From Methylomarinum sp. Ch1-1 (GTDB lineage: Bacteria; Pseudomonadota; Gammaproteobacteria; Methylococcales; Methylomonadaceae), in NCBI RefSeq assembly GCF_030717995.2, contig NZ_CP157743.1, forward strand, positions 744,001 to 808,000: a stretch of DNA of 64,000 bases. Direction: 5' to 3'. This document shows, piece after piece, positions 30,755-39,252 of the stretch (positions within the stretch are counted from its first letter, which is position 1; the number at the start of each line of letters is the position of its first letter). The position numbers were made by a program, and so were the translations under genes. The notes beneath the pieces were generated by a model. It saw nothing but the letters and a program-made list of their open reading frames with translations. It searched no databases and had not been told where the DNA came from.

Positions 30755-30775
30755 TTCACACATAGGTGACTAGAC

Positions 30776-31198
30776 ATGACAATGACAGTACATGTAGATA
30801 TCGTCAGTGCAGAAGCGGAGATCTTTTCCGGATTGGCGGAATTGGTTTTTGCTCCGGCTGAACTTGGCGAAGTCGGTATTGCACCGCGTCATGCTCCATT
30901 AATCTCTAAACTTAACCCCGGCGAAGTCAGGGTCAAGATAAATGACAAGGAAAGTCAGTCGTTCTTTGTTTCCGGCGGGCTTTTGGAAGTTCAGCCGCAT
31001 GTGGTGACAGTACTGGCGGACACTGCAATCAGAGCGAAAGATATTGATGAGGCAGCCGCTTTGGAGGCAAAAGCAAGAGCGGAAGAAGCGTTGAGCGACA
31101 AGTCCGGTAAGATTGATTATGCTAAGGCTCAGGCGCAACTGGCCGAGGCCATTATGCAATTAAGGACGCTGGACAGGCTCAGAAAACGAGGCTCATGA
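30776..31198 (+). CDS. atpC: F1Fo ATP synthase subunit epsilon
   Basis: A 140-residue regulatory subunit: N-terminal beta-sandwich (VDIVSAEAEIFSGLAELV, GIAPRHAPLISKLNPGEV) and a C-terminal helical hairpin (AAALEAKARAEEALSDKSGK). Last gene of the atp operon, followed directly by a terminator. Confidence 0.96.
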   Translation: MTMTVHVDIVSAEAEIFSGLAELVFAPAELGEVGIAPRHAPLISKLNPGEVRVKINDKESQSFFVSGGLLEVQPHVVTVLADTAIRAKDIDEAAALEAKARAEEALSDKSGKIDYAKAQAQLAEAIMQLRTLDRLRKRGS

Positions 31199-31218
31199 CA
31201 AGCCAGTTTAAATGAGCG

Positions 31219-31257
31219 AAAAAGCCCGGTAACGCCAGACGCTGCCGGGCTTTTTTG
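31219..31257 (+). terminator. rho-independent terminator of the atp operon
   Basis: Arms AAAAAGCCCGG and CCGGGCTTTTT enclose a 15-base loop, and T residues follow. It begins 20 bp after the atpC stop and can act on both strands. Confidence 0.92.
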
Positions 31258-31280
31258 TTATCAAATAACGGTAAAATTAG

Positions 31281-31336
31281 GTAGGTTGGCTCAGGCGTTA
31301 GCCGCTAATGCCCTTTAGGGTATAAGCCAACATTTG
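31281..31336. repeat. REP-like repeat, GTAGGTYGG family
   Basis: GTAGGTTGGCTCAGGCGTTA, a GCCCTTTAGGGTATAAG arm, then GCCAACA. Same layout as the copies at 52028 and 61194, with paired GGTTGGC / GCCAAC ends. It lies between the atp terminator and glmU. Confidence 0.7.
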
Positions 31337-31445
31337 AGACTCAGGGGACTCTTGAGCCACGCTAGCATAGACACGACCCACCTATATACCGACCACCATC
31401 CATTGTACAATACCAGCCGTAGACAGACACCGAATCAGGACTAAC

Positions 31446-32816
31446 ATGACTGTAAAAACACTTATCCTGGCCGCAGGCCAAGGTACGCGCATGCGTTCCT
31501 CTTTACCTAAGGTTCTACATGAAATCGCCGATCGCCCCCTGCTAAAACACGTTTACGATACCAGTCGCGGCATCCCCGACAATTCGGTCTATATCATATA
31601 TGGACACGGCGGAGAGCGGGTTAAAACGGCGTTGAGCGAGCTGGACGCCACCTGGGTCGAACAAAAGCAGCAACTGGGCACCGGCCATGCGGTGCAACAG
31701 GCCAGCCAGTTTATCGAAGACGACGATACCGTGTTGATACTGTACGGCGATGTGCCGCTGTTGAAGCAAGCCACGATCGAAGACATGCTGAATAACGTGG
31801 ACGAACGGACCTTGTCGTTGTTGACCGTGACATTGGACGATCCCAGCGGTTACGGACGCATCATCAGAGACCAGCATCACGCCGTCGTTCGCATCGTCGA
31901 GCAAAAAGACGCCAGCGAATCGGAATTGCAGATCAATGAAGGCAACACCGGCATTCTGGCCGTTAAAGGCGGCAAATTGAAACAGTGGTTGTCGCGCCTG
32001 GAAAACAACAATGCCCAGAATGAATATTATCTGACCGACATCATCGAAATGGCGGTGGCGGACGGTTTGACTGTGCGAACCACTCAGCCCGAAAGCCAGG
32101 ACGAAGTACTGGGGGTCAATAACCGGGCTCAACTGGCCTATCTGGAACGGGCATACCAAGCGGAACAGAGTTTACGCTTGATGGAACTGGGCGTCACCTT
32201 GCGCGACCCGGCCAGAGTCGATATACGGGGGCAATTCAGTCGATTGGGCCAGGATGTCGTCGTCGATGTCAATGTGGTGTTCGAGGGCGACAACGAAATC
32301 GGCGCCAACGTCTCGATCGGCCCGAATTGCGTCATCAGGAATTCGGTGATCGGCGATAACGTGGAAATTCTCGCCAACAGCCTGATCGAGGAGGCGGTAG
32401 TCGGCGAGAGCAGCCGCATCGGTCCTTACGCCCGATTACGGCCGCAAGCGCAATTGGCCGATCACGTTCATGTCGGCAATTTCGTTGAAATCAAGAAATC
32501 GACTGTCGCCAGCGGTAGCAAAATCAACCATCTCAGCTATATTGGAGATAGTGAGGTAGGCAGCAAGGTCAATATCGGCGCCGGCACCATCACCTGCAAC
32601 TATGACGGCGTCAATAAGTTCAAAACCATCATCGGCGACGGCGCTTTCATCGGCTCGGACAGCCAGTTAATCGCGCCTGTCACGATCGGCGCTTACGCCA
32701 CGATCGGCGCCGGTTCGACGATCAGCAAGGATGCCCCGGACCAGCAATTAACCTTGAGCCGGTCCAAACAAATCAGTGTAAACGGTTGGCAAAGACCTGT
32801 GAAACAGGAGAAATAA
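31446..32816 (+). CDS. glmU: bifunctional GlcN-1-P acetyltransferase / GlcNAc-1-P uridyltransferase
   Basis: A 456-residue enzyme, the same length as E. coli GlmU, making UDP-GlcNAc for peptidoglycan and LPS. The N-terminal pyrophosphorylase domain has [20 protein letters not shown] and the GYGRIIRD and NEGNTGI motifs. The C-terminal left-handed beta-helix has hexapeptide repeats ([17 protein letters not shown] pattern) and the acetyltransferase [11 protein letters not shown] and [13 protein letters not shown] motifs. It lies one base upstream of glmS, an operon pair. Confidence 0.97.
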   Translation: MTVKTLILAAGQGTRMRSSLPKVLHEIADRPLLKHVYDTSRGIPDNSVYIIYGHGGERVKTALSELDATWVEQKQQLGTGHAVQQASQFIEDDDTVLILYGDVPLLKQATIEDMLNNVDERTLSLLTVTLDDPSGYGRIIRDQHHAVVRIVEQKDASESELQINEGNTGILAVKGGKLKQWLSRLENNNAQNEYYLTDIIEMAVADGLTVRTTQPESQDEVLGVNNRAQLAYLERAYQAEQSLRLMELGVTLRDPARVDIRGQFSRLGQDVVVDVNVVFEGDNEIGANVSIGPNCVIRNSVIGDNVEILANSLIEEAVVGESSRIGPYARLRPQAQLADHVHVGNFVEIKKSTVASGSKINHLSYIGDSEVGSKVNIGAGTITCNYDGVNKFKTIIGDGAFIGSDSQLIAPVTIGAYATIGAGSTISKDAPDQQLTLSRSKQISVNGWQRPVKQEK

Positions 32817-32817
32817 T

Positions 32818-34647
32818 ATGTGCGGGATAGTAGGTGGAATTGCGCAACGCGATGTCGTACCCATTTTAATGGAGGGCTTGCGTAGACTCGAATACAGAGG
32901 CTATGACTCCGCCGGCTTGGCGGTTGTCAACGATCAGAAAATTTTCAGAAAAAGAGCGCTGGGCAAGGTCAGCGCCTTGCAGGCATTGATCGATCAGGAT
33001 CCAATCGGTGGCGCCTTGGGCATCGCTCATACCCGCTGGGCCACGCACGGCAAACCCAGCACCGACAATGCTCATCCGCATGTTTCCAACGATAGCGTTG
33101 CAGTCGTGCATAACGGCATCATCGAAAACCATGATCAACTCAGAACTTCGTTGAAAGAAAACGGCTATCGGTTTACCTCGGAAACCGATACCGAAGTGAT
33201 CGTGCACAAGATTCACGATCAGCTGGAAAAAAATCCAAACCTGTTGACGGCGGTCCAGAAAGCTGTATCAAGTCTGGACGGCGCCTATGCATTAGGGGTG
33301 GTCAACAAGGACCAGCCCGACACCCTAGTGGCTTGTCGTAAAGGCAGTCCGCTGGTCATCGGCGTCGGCATCGGCGAATACTTCATCGCCTCCGATATCG
33401 CCGCCCTGCTGCCGGTCACTCAGCGCTTCATCTTCCTGGAAGAAGGCGACATCGCCGAGCTGAAAACCGACAGCCTGGTCATTTACGACAGCAACCAAAA
33501 CGTGGTCGATCGCCCGATCAAGGAAAGCCAGTTAAGAGCCGATGCCGTCGAAAAAGGCCAATATCGCCATTACATGCTGAAGGAAATTTACGAACAGCCC
33601 TGGGCTATCACCCAGACGCTGGAAGGGCGTTTCGTCGATAACCGTTTACAGGACAACGCCTTCGGACATAACGCCGCCGAGGTGTTCGATAACATCAAGG
33701 CCGTGCAGATTCTGGCCTGTGGCACCAGCTATCACGCCGGCATGGTGGCAAAATATTGGTTAGAGAAATACGCCAGAGTGCCTTGCAATATCGACGTCGC
33801 CAGCGAATTTCGCTATCGCCGGCCGGTCATCGCCGAAGGCACGCTGGTCGTGACCATTTCCCAGTCCGGCGAGACCGCCGACACCCTAGCCGCCCTGTTG
33901 GAAGCCAAAAAAATGGGCGTCAAATACGCCTTGACCATCTGCAATGCGCCGGAAAGCTCGTTGGTCAGGGAATCCGACTTGGTGTTGATGACCCGCGCCG
34001 GTCCGGAGATCGGCGTCGCCTCGACCAAGGCGTTTACGACCCAGTTGGTTTCGTTGTTGATGTTGGTGATTGCCGTCGGGCGCCGCTTCGAACTGTCCGA
34101 AGAAATCGAAAGGCAGATTTCCTCGGAACTGTTCACGCTGCCGGGCAACCTGGAAAAAGTATTGAAACTCGACGAGCAAATCCAACGTTTGTCCGAACAA
34201 TTCGCCGAGAAACACAATGCCCTCTTCCTCGGCCGCGGCACGCAATATCCGATCGCGATGGAAGGCGCGCTGAAACTGAAGGAAATCTCCTATATCCATG
34301 CCGAAGCCTATCCAGCCGGCGAATTGAAACACGGTCCGCTGGCCTTGATCGACGCGGAAATGCCGGTCATCACCGTCGCGCCGAACAATACCTTGCTGGA
34401 AAAACTGAAATCCAACATGCAGGAAGTCAGCGCCCGCGGCGGCCAGTTGATCGTGTTCATGGACGAATCGCTGGAAGCCGACGAAGCCGAAAATCTGCAG
34501 ATCATCAAAGTGCCCAAGGTCGCCAACGTGATCTCGCCGATAGTCTATACCGTGCCATTGCAGCTATTGTCCTACCATGTCGCGGTGCTGAAAGGGACCG
34601 ATGTCGATCAGCCTAGGAATTTGGCTAAGTCGGTGACGGTGGAGTAG
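32818..34647 (+). CDS. glmS: glutamine-fructose-6-phosphate aminotransferase
   Basis: A 609-residue enzyme producing glucosamine-6-P from fructose-6-P and glutamine. The catalytic Cys follows Met1 ([12 protein letters not shown]). The glutaminase domain has [11 protein letters not shown] and HNGIIEN; two SIS isomerase domains follow ([46 protein letters not shown]), ending [13 protein letters not shown] lies 8 bases before the ATG. I saw no glmS ribozyme; the 1-bp gap after glmU leaves no room for one. It is the last housekeeping gene before the first accessory region. Confidence 0.98.
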   Translation: MCGIVGGIAQRDVVPILMEGLRRLEYRGYDSAGLAVVNDQKIFRKRALGKVSALQALIDQDPIGGALGIAHTRWATHGKPSTDNAHPHVSNDSVAVVHNGIIENHDQLRTSLKENGYRFTSETDTEVIVHKIHDQLEKNPNLLTAVQKAVSSLDGAYALGVVNKDQPDTLVACRKGSPLVIGVGIGEYFIASDIAALLPVTQRFIFLEEGDIAELKTDSLVIYDSNQNVVDRPIKESQLRADAVEKGQYRHYMLKEIYEQPWAITQTLEGRFVDNRLQDNAFGHNAAEVFDNIKAVQILACGTSYHAGMVAKYWLEKYARVPCNIDVASEFRYRRPVIAEGTLVVTISQSGETADTLAALLEAKKMGVKYALTICNAPESSLVRESDLVLMTRAGPEIGVASTKAFTTQLVSLLMLVIAVGRRFELSEEIERQISSELFTLPGNLEKVLKLDEQIQRLSEQFAEKHNALFLGRGTQYPIAMEGALKLKEISYIHAEAYPAGELKHGPLALIDAEMPVITVAPNNTLLEKLKSNMQEVSARGGQLIVFMDESLEADEAENLQIIKVPKVANVISPIVYTVPLQLLSYHVAVLKGTDVDQPRNLAKSVTVE

Positions 34648-34767
34648 CTTGTGGAGAATGGACAGGGACGTTTATTATTTGCACCATTGCAAGACCCCCA
34701 AACTTTTTTATCCTCCTCACTGGGGGATCAATAATTCTATACCTGAAAATTGGCATAAACTTATGCT

Positions 34768-34920
34768 ATGCCAAACTATCGACGCAATCGTGTTCCTGGC
34801 GGAACTTACTTCTTCACGGTCAATTTGCTCGAACGTAAAACCCGATTGCTGGTTGATCATATCGACAAGTTACGACAAGCGGTGCGCGTTGTCCGGAAAA
34901 GTGTTGACACATCACATTGA
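34768..34920 (+). pseudogene. REP-associated tyrosine transposase (RAYT), N-terminal fragment
   Basis: The frame from ATG 34768 reads MPNYRRNRVPGGTYFFTVNL then LERKTRLLVDHIDKLRQAV, the typical start of Y1-type RAYT transposases that act on REP hairpins. The match stops near 34895 and a TGA ends the frame at 34920. The HuH motif and catalytic tyrosine are absent, so it is a dead fragment joined to a RhuM remnant. REP-like repeats of the kind these enzymes mobilise occur seven or more times in the window. Confidence 0.75.
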
Positions 34921-35376
34921 AGCGCGTTACGCGGGCGAAACGATTTGGCTTTCGCAAAAACTGATGGCTGAACTATTTGGCGTCGATGTGCGCACCACCA
35001 GTGAACATCTGAAAAACATATTTCAATCGGGGGAGCTTGATGAAAATTCAGTTATCCGGAAATTCCGGATAACTGCGTCCGACGGTAAAAACTATAACAC
35101 GCAATACTCCAACCTGGACGCGATTATCTCCGTTGGCTATCGGGTTAACTCGTTACGCGCGACTCAGTTCCGTCAGTGGGCAACACGAGTTATACGCGAA
35201 TTTTCCATTAAAGGCTATGCCGTAGACAAAGAACGTATTGAAAACGGCGCTTTTACCAAAAAATTACCGATATTTACGCTACCAGCATAGATTACAACAA
35301 GGATGAGCGCACCACCAAACGGTTTTTGCATTGGTGCAAAACAAACTTCACTTTGCCATTCATGGCTATATCACAG
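34901..35376 (+). pseudogene. RhuM-family protein gene, decayed
   Basis: It begins VLTHHIEARYAGETIWLSQK and continues LMAELFGVDVRTTSEHLKNI, then YNTQYSNLDAIISVGYRVNS, the N-terminal domain of RhuM/virulence-associated proteins. After ENGAF about 25 codons seem deleted. The frame then shifts and resumes as KITDIYATSIDYNKDERTTK. A missing T near 35323 causes a second shift before FALVQNKLHFAIHGY. The end is cut by a REP at 35381. A single open frame across this stretch (34649-35290) only fuses unrelated sequence to the first part. RhuM genes often sit in defence or mobile islands. Confidence 0.75.
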
Positions 35377-35380
35377 TAAT

Positions 35381-35413
35381 GTAGGTCGGTTAAGGCGGAG
35401 CCGTAATCCGACA
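35381..35413. repeat. REP-like repeat, GTAGGTCGG family
   Basis: GTAGGTCGGTTAAGGCGGAG then CCGTAATCCGACA; ends GTCGG / CCGAC pair. It directly follows the RhuM remnant. Confidence 0.75.
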
Positions 35414-35498
35414 ATTTCTGTAACGTGCGCCGGGTAGCGCTATCGCTTTTATGCTGTTTAGGGTAACACCGGCCTATACTTATATGTGAGGAAAAGTA

Positions 35499-36632
35499 GT
35501 GCAAGTCGAGCAATTTGTTTCCGGTACTTGGTTACAACAATATCAATACAAAAGTTTTTCTCCGGCTCCTGTGAACCAAAGCTGGGAATGGTTGGATCCT
35601 GGCCTCAATACACTATTGGAGCAGGCATCTCGTGCGTTAGCCGAATTGAATGCACTGTCGTTAATGGTGCCGGATGTGGATTTGTTCATTCGCATGCATA
35701 TCACCAAGGAGGCGAATACTTCCAGCCGAATCGAAGGCACGCAAACGCAAATGGACGAAGCGATCATGCGTAAAGAGCAAATTGCGCCAGAAAAACGTGA
35801 CGATTGGCAGGAAGTACAAAATTACGTTCAGGCGATCAATGTTGCGATAGAAGAACTTAAAACACTGCCGCTGTCCAACCGTTTGTTGAAGCAAACTCAT
35901 GCCATTTTAATGGATGGCGTCCGCGGTGAGCACAAGACGCCGGGTGAATTTCGCATCTCGCAAAATTGGATCGGGGGCTCTAACCTGAATAACGCGATTT
36001 TTGTGCCACCGCACCCGAATCAAGTACCGGAATTGATGAGTGACCTGGAAAAATTCTGGCACAATGAACAGGTACAAGTCCCTGATTTGATAAGGATTGC
36101 GATTAGTCATTACCAATTCGAGACTATCCATCCTTTTTTAGATGGCAATGGTCGGATTGGGCGATTGTTGATTACCTTATATTTGGTCTCCAGGGGGTTG
36201 TTACACAAACCGGCGCTGTATTTGTCCGATTTTTTTGAACGTAACCGTATAGCTTATTACGATGCGCTAACCGTCGTACGAAGCTCAAATAATTTGCTGC
36301 ATTGGTTGAAGTTCTTTTTAACTGCAGTGGTGGAAACCGCGACGAAAAGCAAAGAGACCTTTATGGCCATCATGGCGTTGAGACATGATGTGGAGAATCA
36401 AATTTTGGCCTTGGGTAAGCGTGCGGAAAACGGTAAAAAACTTTTGATGCATTTGTATCAAAGCCCGATGATTAGTGTCGGTGATGCCGCTGAGATTTTG
36501 GCCATTTCACATCAAGCAGCTAATTCCTTGGTGAAACAATTGGAGGGTATGGGGATGCTAGTTGAAACAACGGGTTATGGTCGCAATAGGCTCTATATGT
36601 TTGTTCGTTACTTTGAACTCTTTATGAAATAA
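35499..36632 (+). CDS. Fic-domain protein (probable AMP transferase)
   Basis: A 377-residue Fic protein. The active-site motif HPFLDGNGRIGR (211-222) matches HxFx(D/E)GNGRxxR. An autoinhibitory SSRIEG motif at 75-80 in the N-terminal helix places it in the class II, self-inhibited group. A C-terminal winged helix (about 315-365; PMISVGDAAEILAISHQAAN) should bind DNA or mediate autoregulation. Start GTG 35499 is backed by GAGGA 6 bases upstream. Fic enzymes AMPylate hydroxyl side chains; the target is unknown. Three palindromes follow the stop codon. It appears intact amid decayed genes. Confidence 0.9.
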   Translation: MQVEQFVSGTWLQQYQYKSFSPAPVNQSWEWLDPGLNTLLEQASRALAELNALSLMVPDVDLFIRMHITKEANTSSRIEGTQTQMDEAIMRKEQIAPEKRDDWQEVQNYVQAINVAIEELKTLPLSNRLLKQTHAILMDGVRGEHKTPGEFRISQNWIGGSNLNNAIFVPPHPNQVPELMSDLEKFWHNEQVQVPDLIRIAISHYQFETIHPFLDGNGRIGRLLITLYLVSRGLLHKPALYLSDFFERNRIAYYDALTVVRSSNNLLHWLKFFLTAVVETATKSKETFMAIMALRHDVENQILALGKRAENGKKLLMHLYQSPMISVGDAAEILAISHQAANSLVKQLEGMGMLVETTGYGRNRLYMFVRYFELFMK

Positions 36633-36644
36633 GGAAAGGTAGCT

Positions 36645-36749
36645 TTACATATAGATAATTATATGTAATGAAAATGGGATAAAAGTTACATATGTATTTT
36701 TTTATGTAATATAATCTAGTAAAGTTTACATATAAGATTTTTAATGTAA
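36645..36749. repeat. three evenly spaced palindromes after fic
   Basis: Three units of TTACATAT, 8 bases, then (A/T)(T/A)ATGTAA lie at 36645-36668, 36686-36709 and 36726-36749. Starts are 41 and 40 bp apart, about four helical turns, so the sites share a DNA face. The first unit is a perfect 8-bp-armed palindrome. They look like operator sites or iterons rather than terminators, since the spacers are AT-rich without a T-tract rule. No gene starts just after them. Confidence 0.6.
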
Positions 36750-36899
36750 GATGACGAGCTAGGAAAATATAATAAATGAATTGCTAGGTAAGGTTTTAGT
36801 AAACTGGCTCGTGATTTGTATAGTGGCTGGACAATGAACTGAGCCGTTTTAAAGATGTAATACCATGGAAGAAACAGATCAACAAACAATTCAACGATT

Positions 36900-37646
36900 G
36901 TGCCAAGTTATGGCCCGAAAGCGCACAAGTACTGTGCAAACTCGACCTACTCGTCGTCAGAGTATGAGCTTGACAACCAACATGTTCAGGTGACCATTAC
37001 CGGGCCGAGTGGTTGATATAGCCTACGCTCGAAAATTGGCAGATTTTCCGGATTTAACGCTTGAAGATATTCTGTTATAGGGGTAACTATTCAGTATCTT
37101 TCAGGGTTTAGGGAGTAGACCATTGATTTCTCGGGACGCGTGAATACATCCATGGCAGCTAACAGCATCCTGCTTCACGCTGCACTTGCACTTCCCTGTG
37201 CGGCGTAAGCTCTGGCTGCAACGTCCTGTTGAAGACAGCCCGATAAATAAAATACGCTGAATAATTACTTATAGGGTAGAGTACAAAAGCGTAAACCTCT
37301 AACAAGCGAACAGGTAAAGTATCTTAAAAGTCAATCTCTTATCGAAGGACGTAATCCAAATTATCATATTTCAGCCAGAGTTGCCGAACATAGTGACGAG
37401 CGGGCCCAATATATCCGCAACCGTGCATTTGATGACCAGCACTATAAGCAGCTTATAGTCGAATATTTGGAGATGTTTGGAATCGCCAAACGCGGGGATA
37501 ATAATCGGCTGCTTTTAGACAAGTTACCAGATGTTTTGGATGCCAGCCAAAAAGACAATAAAATAAAGAATCTACTACAGGCCTTGAAACAAGAAGGCTT
37601 GATTGCGCCGGAAGGGAAATCCTGGCGAATGTCTAAACGGCAATAG
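36900..37646 (+). pseudogene. AlbA_2/ATPase-type transcriptional regulator, C-terminal remnant split by a MITE
   Basis: The last part (37275-37646) reads RKPLTSEQVKYLKSQSLIEG, then ERAQYIRNRAFDDQHYKQLI, ending KSWRMSKRQ, the standard C-terminus of COG2865 regulators (AlbA_2 plus histidine-kinase-type ATPase fold). Removing the MITE and one target copy joins ADFPDLTLEDILL to it. Farther left, YGPKAHKYCANSTYSSSEYE and LDNQHVQVTITG fit the preceding segment in another frame. Frameshifts and a TAG interrupt it, and the N-terminal half is absent. The gene was dead or dying before or after the insertion; order unknown. Confidence 0.7.
37083..37268. mobile_element. 186-bp MITE with 8-bp target duplication
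   Basis: Ends GTAACTATTCAG and CTGAATAATTAC are inverted repeats with one mismatch in 12 bp. Pairing extends inward about 50 bp (GGGAGTAGACCATTGATTTC against the arms of the copy at 54172). The flanks are an exact 8-bp duplication, TTATAGGG (37075-37082 and 37269-37276). No transposase is encoded. The interior CTGCTTCACGCTGCACTTGC segment also occurs near 7140. Confidence 0.85.
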
Positions 37647-38088
37647 TTTAGATATTTCTAGATATTTTAGACATTTCCTATAACGCTTAGCTTAGATATT
37701 TAGGACTTAATGCGTAATCTGCAAAACTATAGTTGGATTTATTAAACAACACCATCAGAGTCAGGTCTTGCAATCAAGCAACTCAGTCACGTAGGTCGGG
37801 TTAGGGGTAGCGGTAACCCGGCAATTTCCGTCTACGTTGTGTCGGATTATATCTGCAGGTCACATGCGTTGTGCTAAAGCGACCTACTCACTTTCCTCGA
37901 TACAAAATCGATTATTCTCTCCAGCTCATTCGGTGCGTTACGACCAGCTAAATTGGCCTGAATTATTTGCGCTCTGAAGAACCGCAAAACAACACAAATT
38001 TAGAACCCAAAATCGGCCGGCTCATTTATAATGTGCGGTTTTTTCCTAAGCCTTTAAAACCTTGCTTTTTATACGTGAAATCCTGGCC
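37647..38088. other. gene-free stretch after the regulator remnant
   Basis: It holds one REP-like repeat (37791-37823). I see no other gene, RNA or clear regulatory site. Confidence 0.5.
37791..37823. repeat. REP-like repeat, GTAGGTCGG family
   Basis: GTAGGTCGGGTTAGGGGTAG then CGGTAACCCGGCA. Arms GGGTTA / TAACCC pair perfectly around a short loop. Confidence 0.8.
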
Positions 38089-38600
38089 ATGAAACTATTG
38101 CTCGCATACCTTTCCACTTGCTTGTTTAGAAAGAATCCCGCAGAGCTGTCGCCACCAGCCTCCTTCATGTGGAAAAATGTGGCTTTTATCTAATATCCGG
38201 CTTCATCGTTGAAGGCCTGATCGCCGATCCGATCGAAGGACCCTTGGAAGTCATGGGGCGCATCACCATGGCGTTTAGTTCGATAGCGGCGCTAATATTG
38301 TATGAAAGAAAATGGCCCTACTACAGCCGCTTGTACACCTCCATTTTCGTCTGCGAAAACTTCATTATGACGTTGGCAGTCTGCGTCGAAGTGTTGTATT
38401 TTTGGATGGTGAGGAGTCATCAACCTTATTACGAGGAAGTCTCCACGGGCCTGGGGATATTCTTGGTCATTTGGTATGTCACCATCGTTGCCTATATCTT
38501 TCGCCGCTTTTTCAATCATCCGTTTAATGTCAGCCTGATCTTCGCTTCCAGCTACTTCGTCTTGACTTACGGCATTCCGATGTTGATGATGGATATGTGA
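38089..38600 (+). pseudogene. membrane protein gene with a probable frameshift
   Basis: Two frames join to make one sensible membrane protein. From ATG 38089: MKLLLAYLSTCLFRKNPAEL and on to FMWKNVAF, where TAA ends the frame near 38193. The next frame over (open from GTG 38169) supplies YLISGFIVEGLIADP and four or five hydrophobic helices, ending LTYGIPMLMMDM. A one-base change in the CTTTTATC stretch near 38185 would restore one frame of about 170 residues. It may be a real mutation or a sequencing error. Family and function are not recognised. Translation from GTG 38169 alone would give 143 residues. Confidence 0.6.
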
Positions 38601-38997
38601 GGACCTAAGTTAAGGGTATGGCCGGAAATATTCCCCTACAACTTGTAGGAGCGCCGCCCCCGGCGCGATGAGGGGGATAGGACCGTAGGACAGATAAACA
38701 GAGCGCCATCCGCCCTACGACGCTGAAGCTATATTTGCGCCCAGGGATAGGGGGGGGTTAGTTCGGGAATATTTGGGGCGCCCGGATAACAAGAAAAAAC
38801 GAGCAAGATGCGTTGGTGTCATGGCTAGCCAGAGCGGCAGAAAAAGTCATTGGGATGTAGGCAAAAAACGATTGGCAATATTTGAGAATTAGCCCTACAT
38901 AATTTAATTTCAACTTACAAAATACGATGCTAATATAAAAATTGTGCTACGCTCGTGTGTTATTCCTATAACCAGACTATTAGCCAGAGGCACAGCC
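38601..38997. other. gap upstream of the restriction-modification locus
   Basis: It contains the second TGTAGGAGCGCCGCC repeat (38644-38668) and, near 38880-38960, an AT-rich stretch likely to hold the promoter of the HTH-hsdR operon. No gene seen. Confidence 0.45.
38644..38668. repeat. TGTAGGAGCGCCGCC repeat, second copy
   Basis: Twenty-four of 25 bases match 2819-2843. Confidence 0.75.
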
Positions 38998-39237
38998 ATG
39001 ATCCGCTGCCATCTCGCCCGCATGATGGGCGAGCACAAGATGCGTATTGCCGACGTTGCCAGAGAAACTGGCTTAAGCCGCGCCACGGTGACGCTGCTTT
39101 ATAAAGAGACGGCGCAGAAAGTGGATCTGGAAGCGCTCGACAAATTGTGTGAGTTGTTCGACTGCGGCATTGGTGATCTGTTAGAGCGCGCGACGCCGAC
39201 AGGCAACAAACATCAAGCGCACGATGGCAGTCAGTAG
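38998..39237 (+). CDS. XRE-type helix-turn-helix regulator
   Basis: A 79-residue protein from ATG 38998 (GAGG 8 bases upstream). It has an XRE/Cro HTH: MRIADVARETGLSRATVTLL followed by DLEALDKLCELFDCGIGDLL. The open frame reaches 38944 but the extra residues are not HTH-like. It lies 15 bp before hsdR, a usual place for a small repressor or control protein of a restriction-modification operon. Confidence 0.88.
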   Translation: MIRCHLARMMGEHKMRIADVARETGLSRATVTLLYKETAQKVDLEALDKLCELFDCGIGDLLERATPTGNKHQAHDGSQ

Positions 39238-39252
39238 ACAGGGACGTGAAAC

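Noticed and set aside
32600-32818. glmS ribozyme or riboswitch
   Set aside because: glmU ends one base before glmS, leaving no leader; gammaproteobacteria usually control glmS by small RNAs.
34649-35290. 213-codon open frame taken as one gene
   Set aside because: Its first 80 codons are unrelated sequence, partly overlapping the RAYT fragment in another frame; only the later part is RhuM.
36645-36749. CRISPR array
   Set aside because: Three units only, AT-rich palindromes with related, similar-length low-complexity spacers, and no cas genes in the window.
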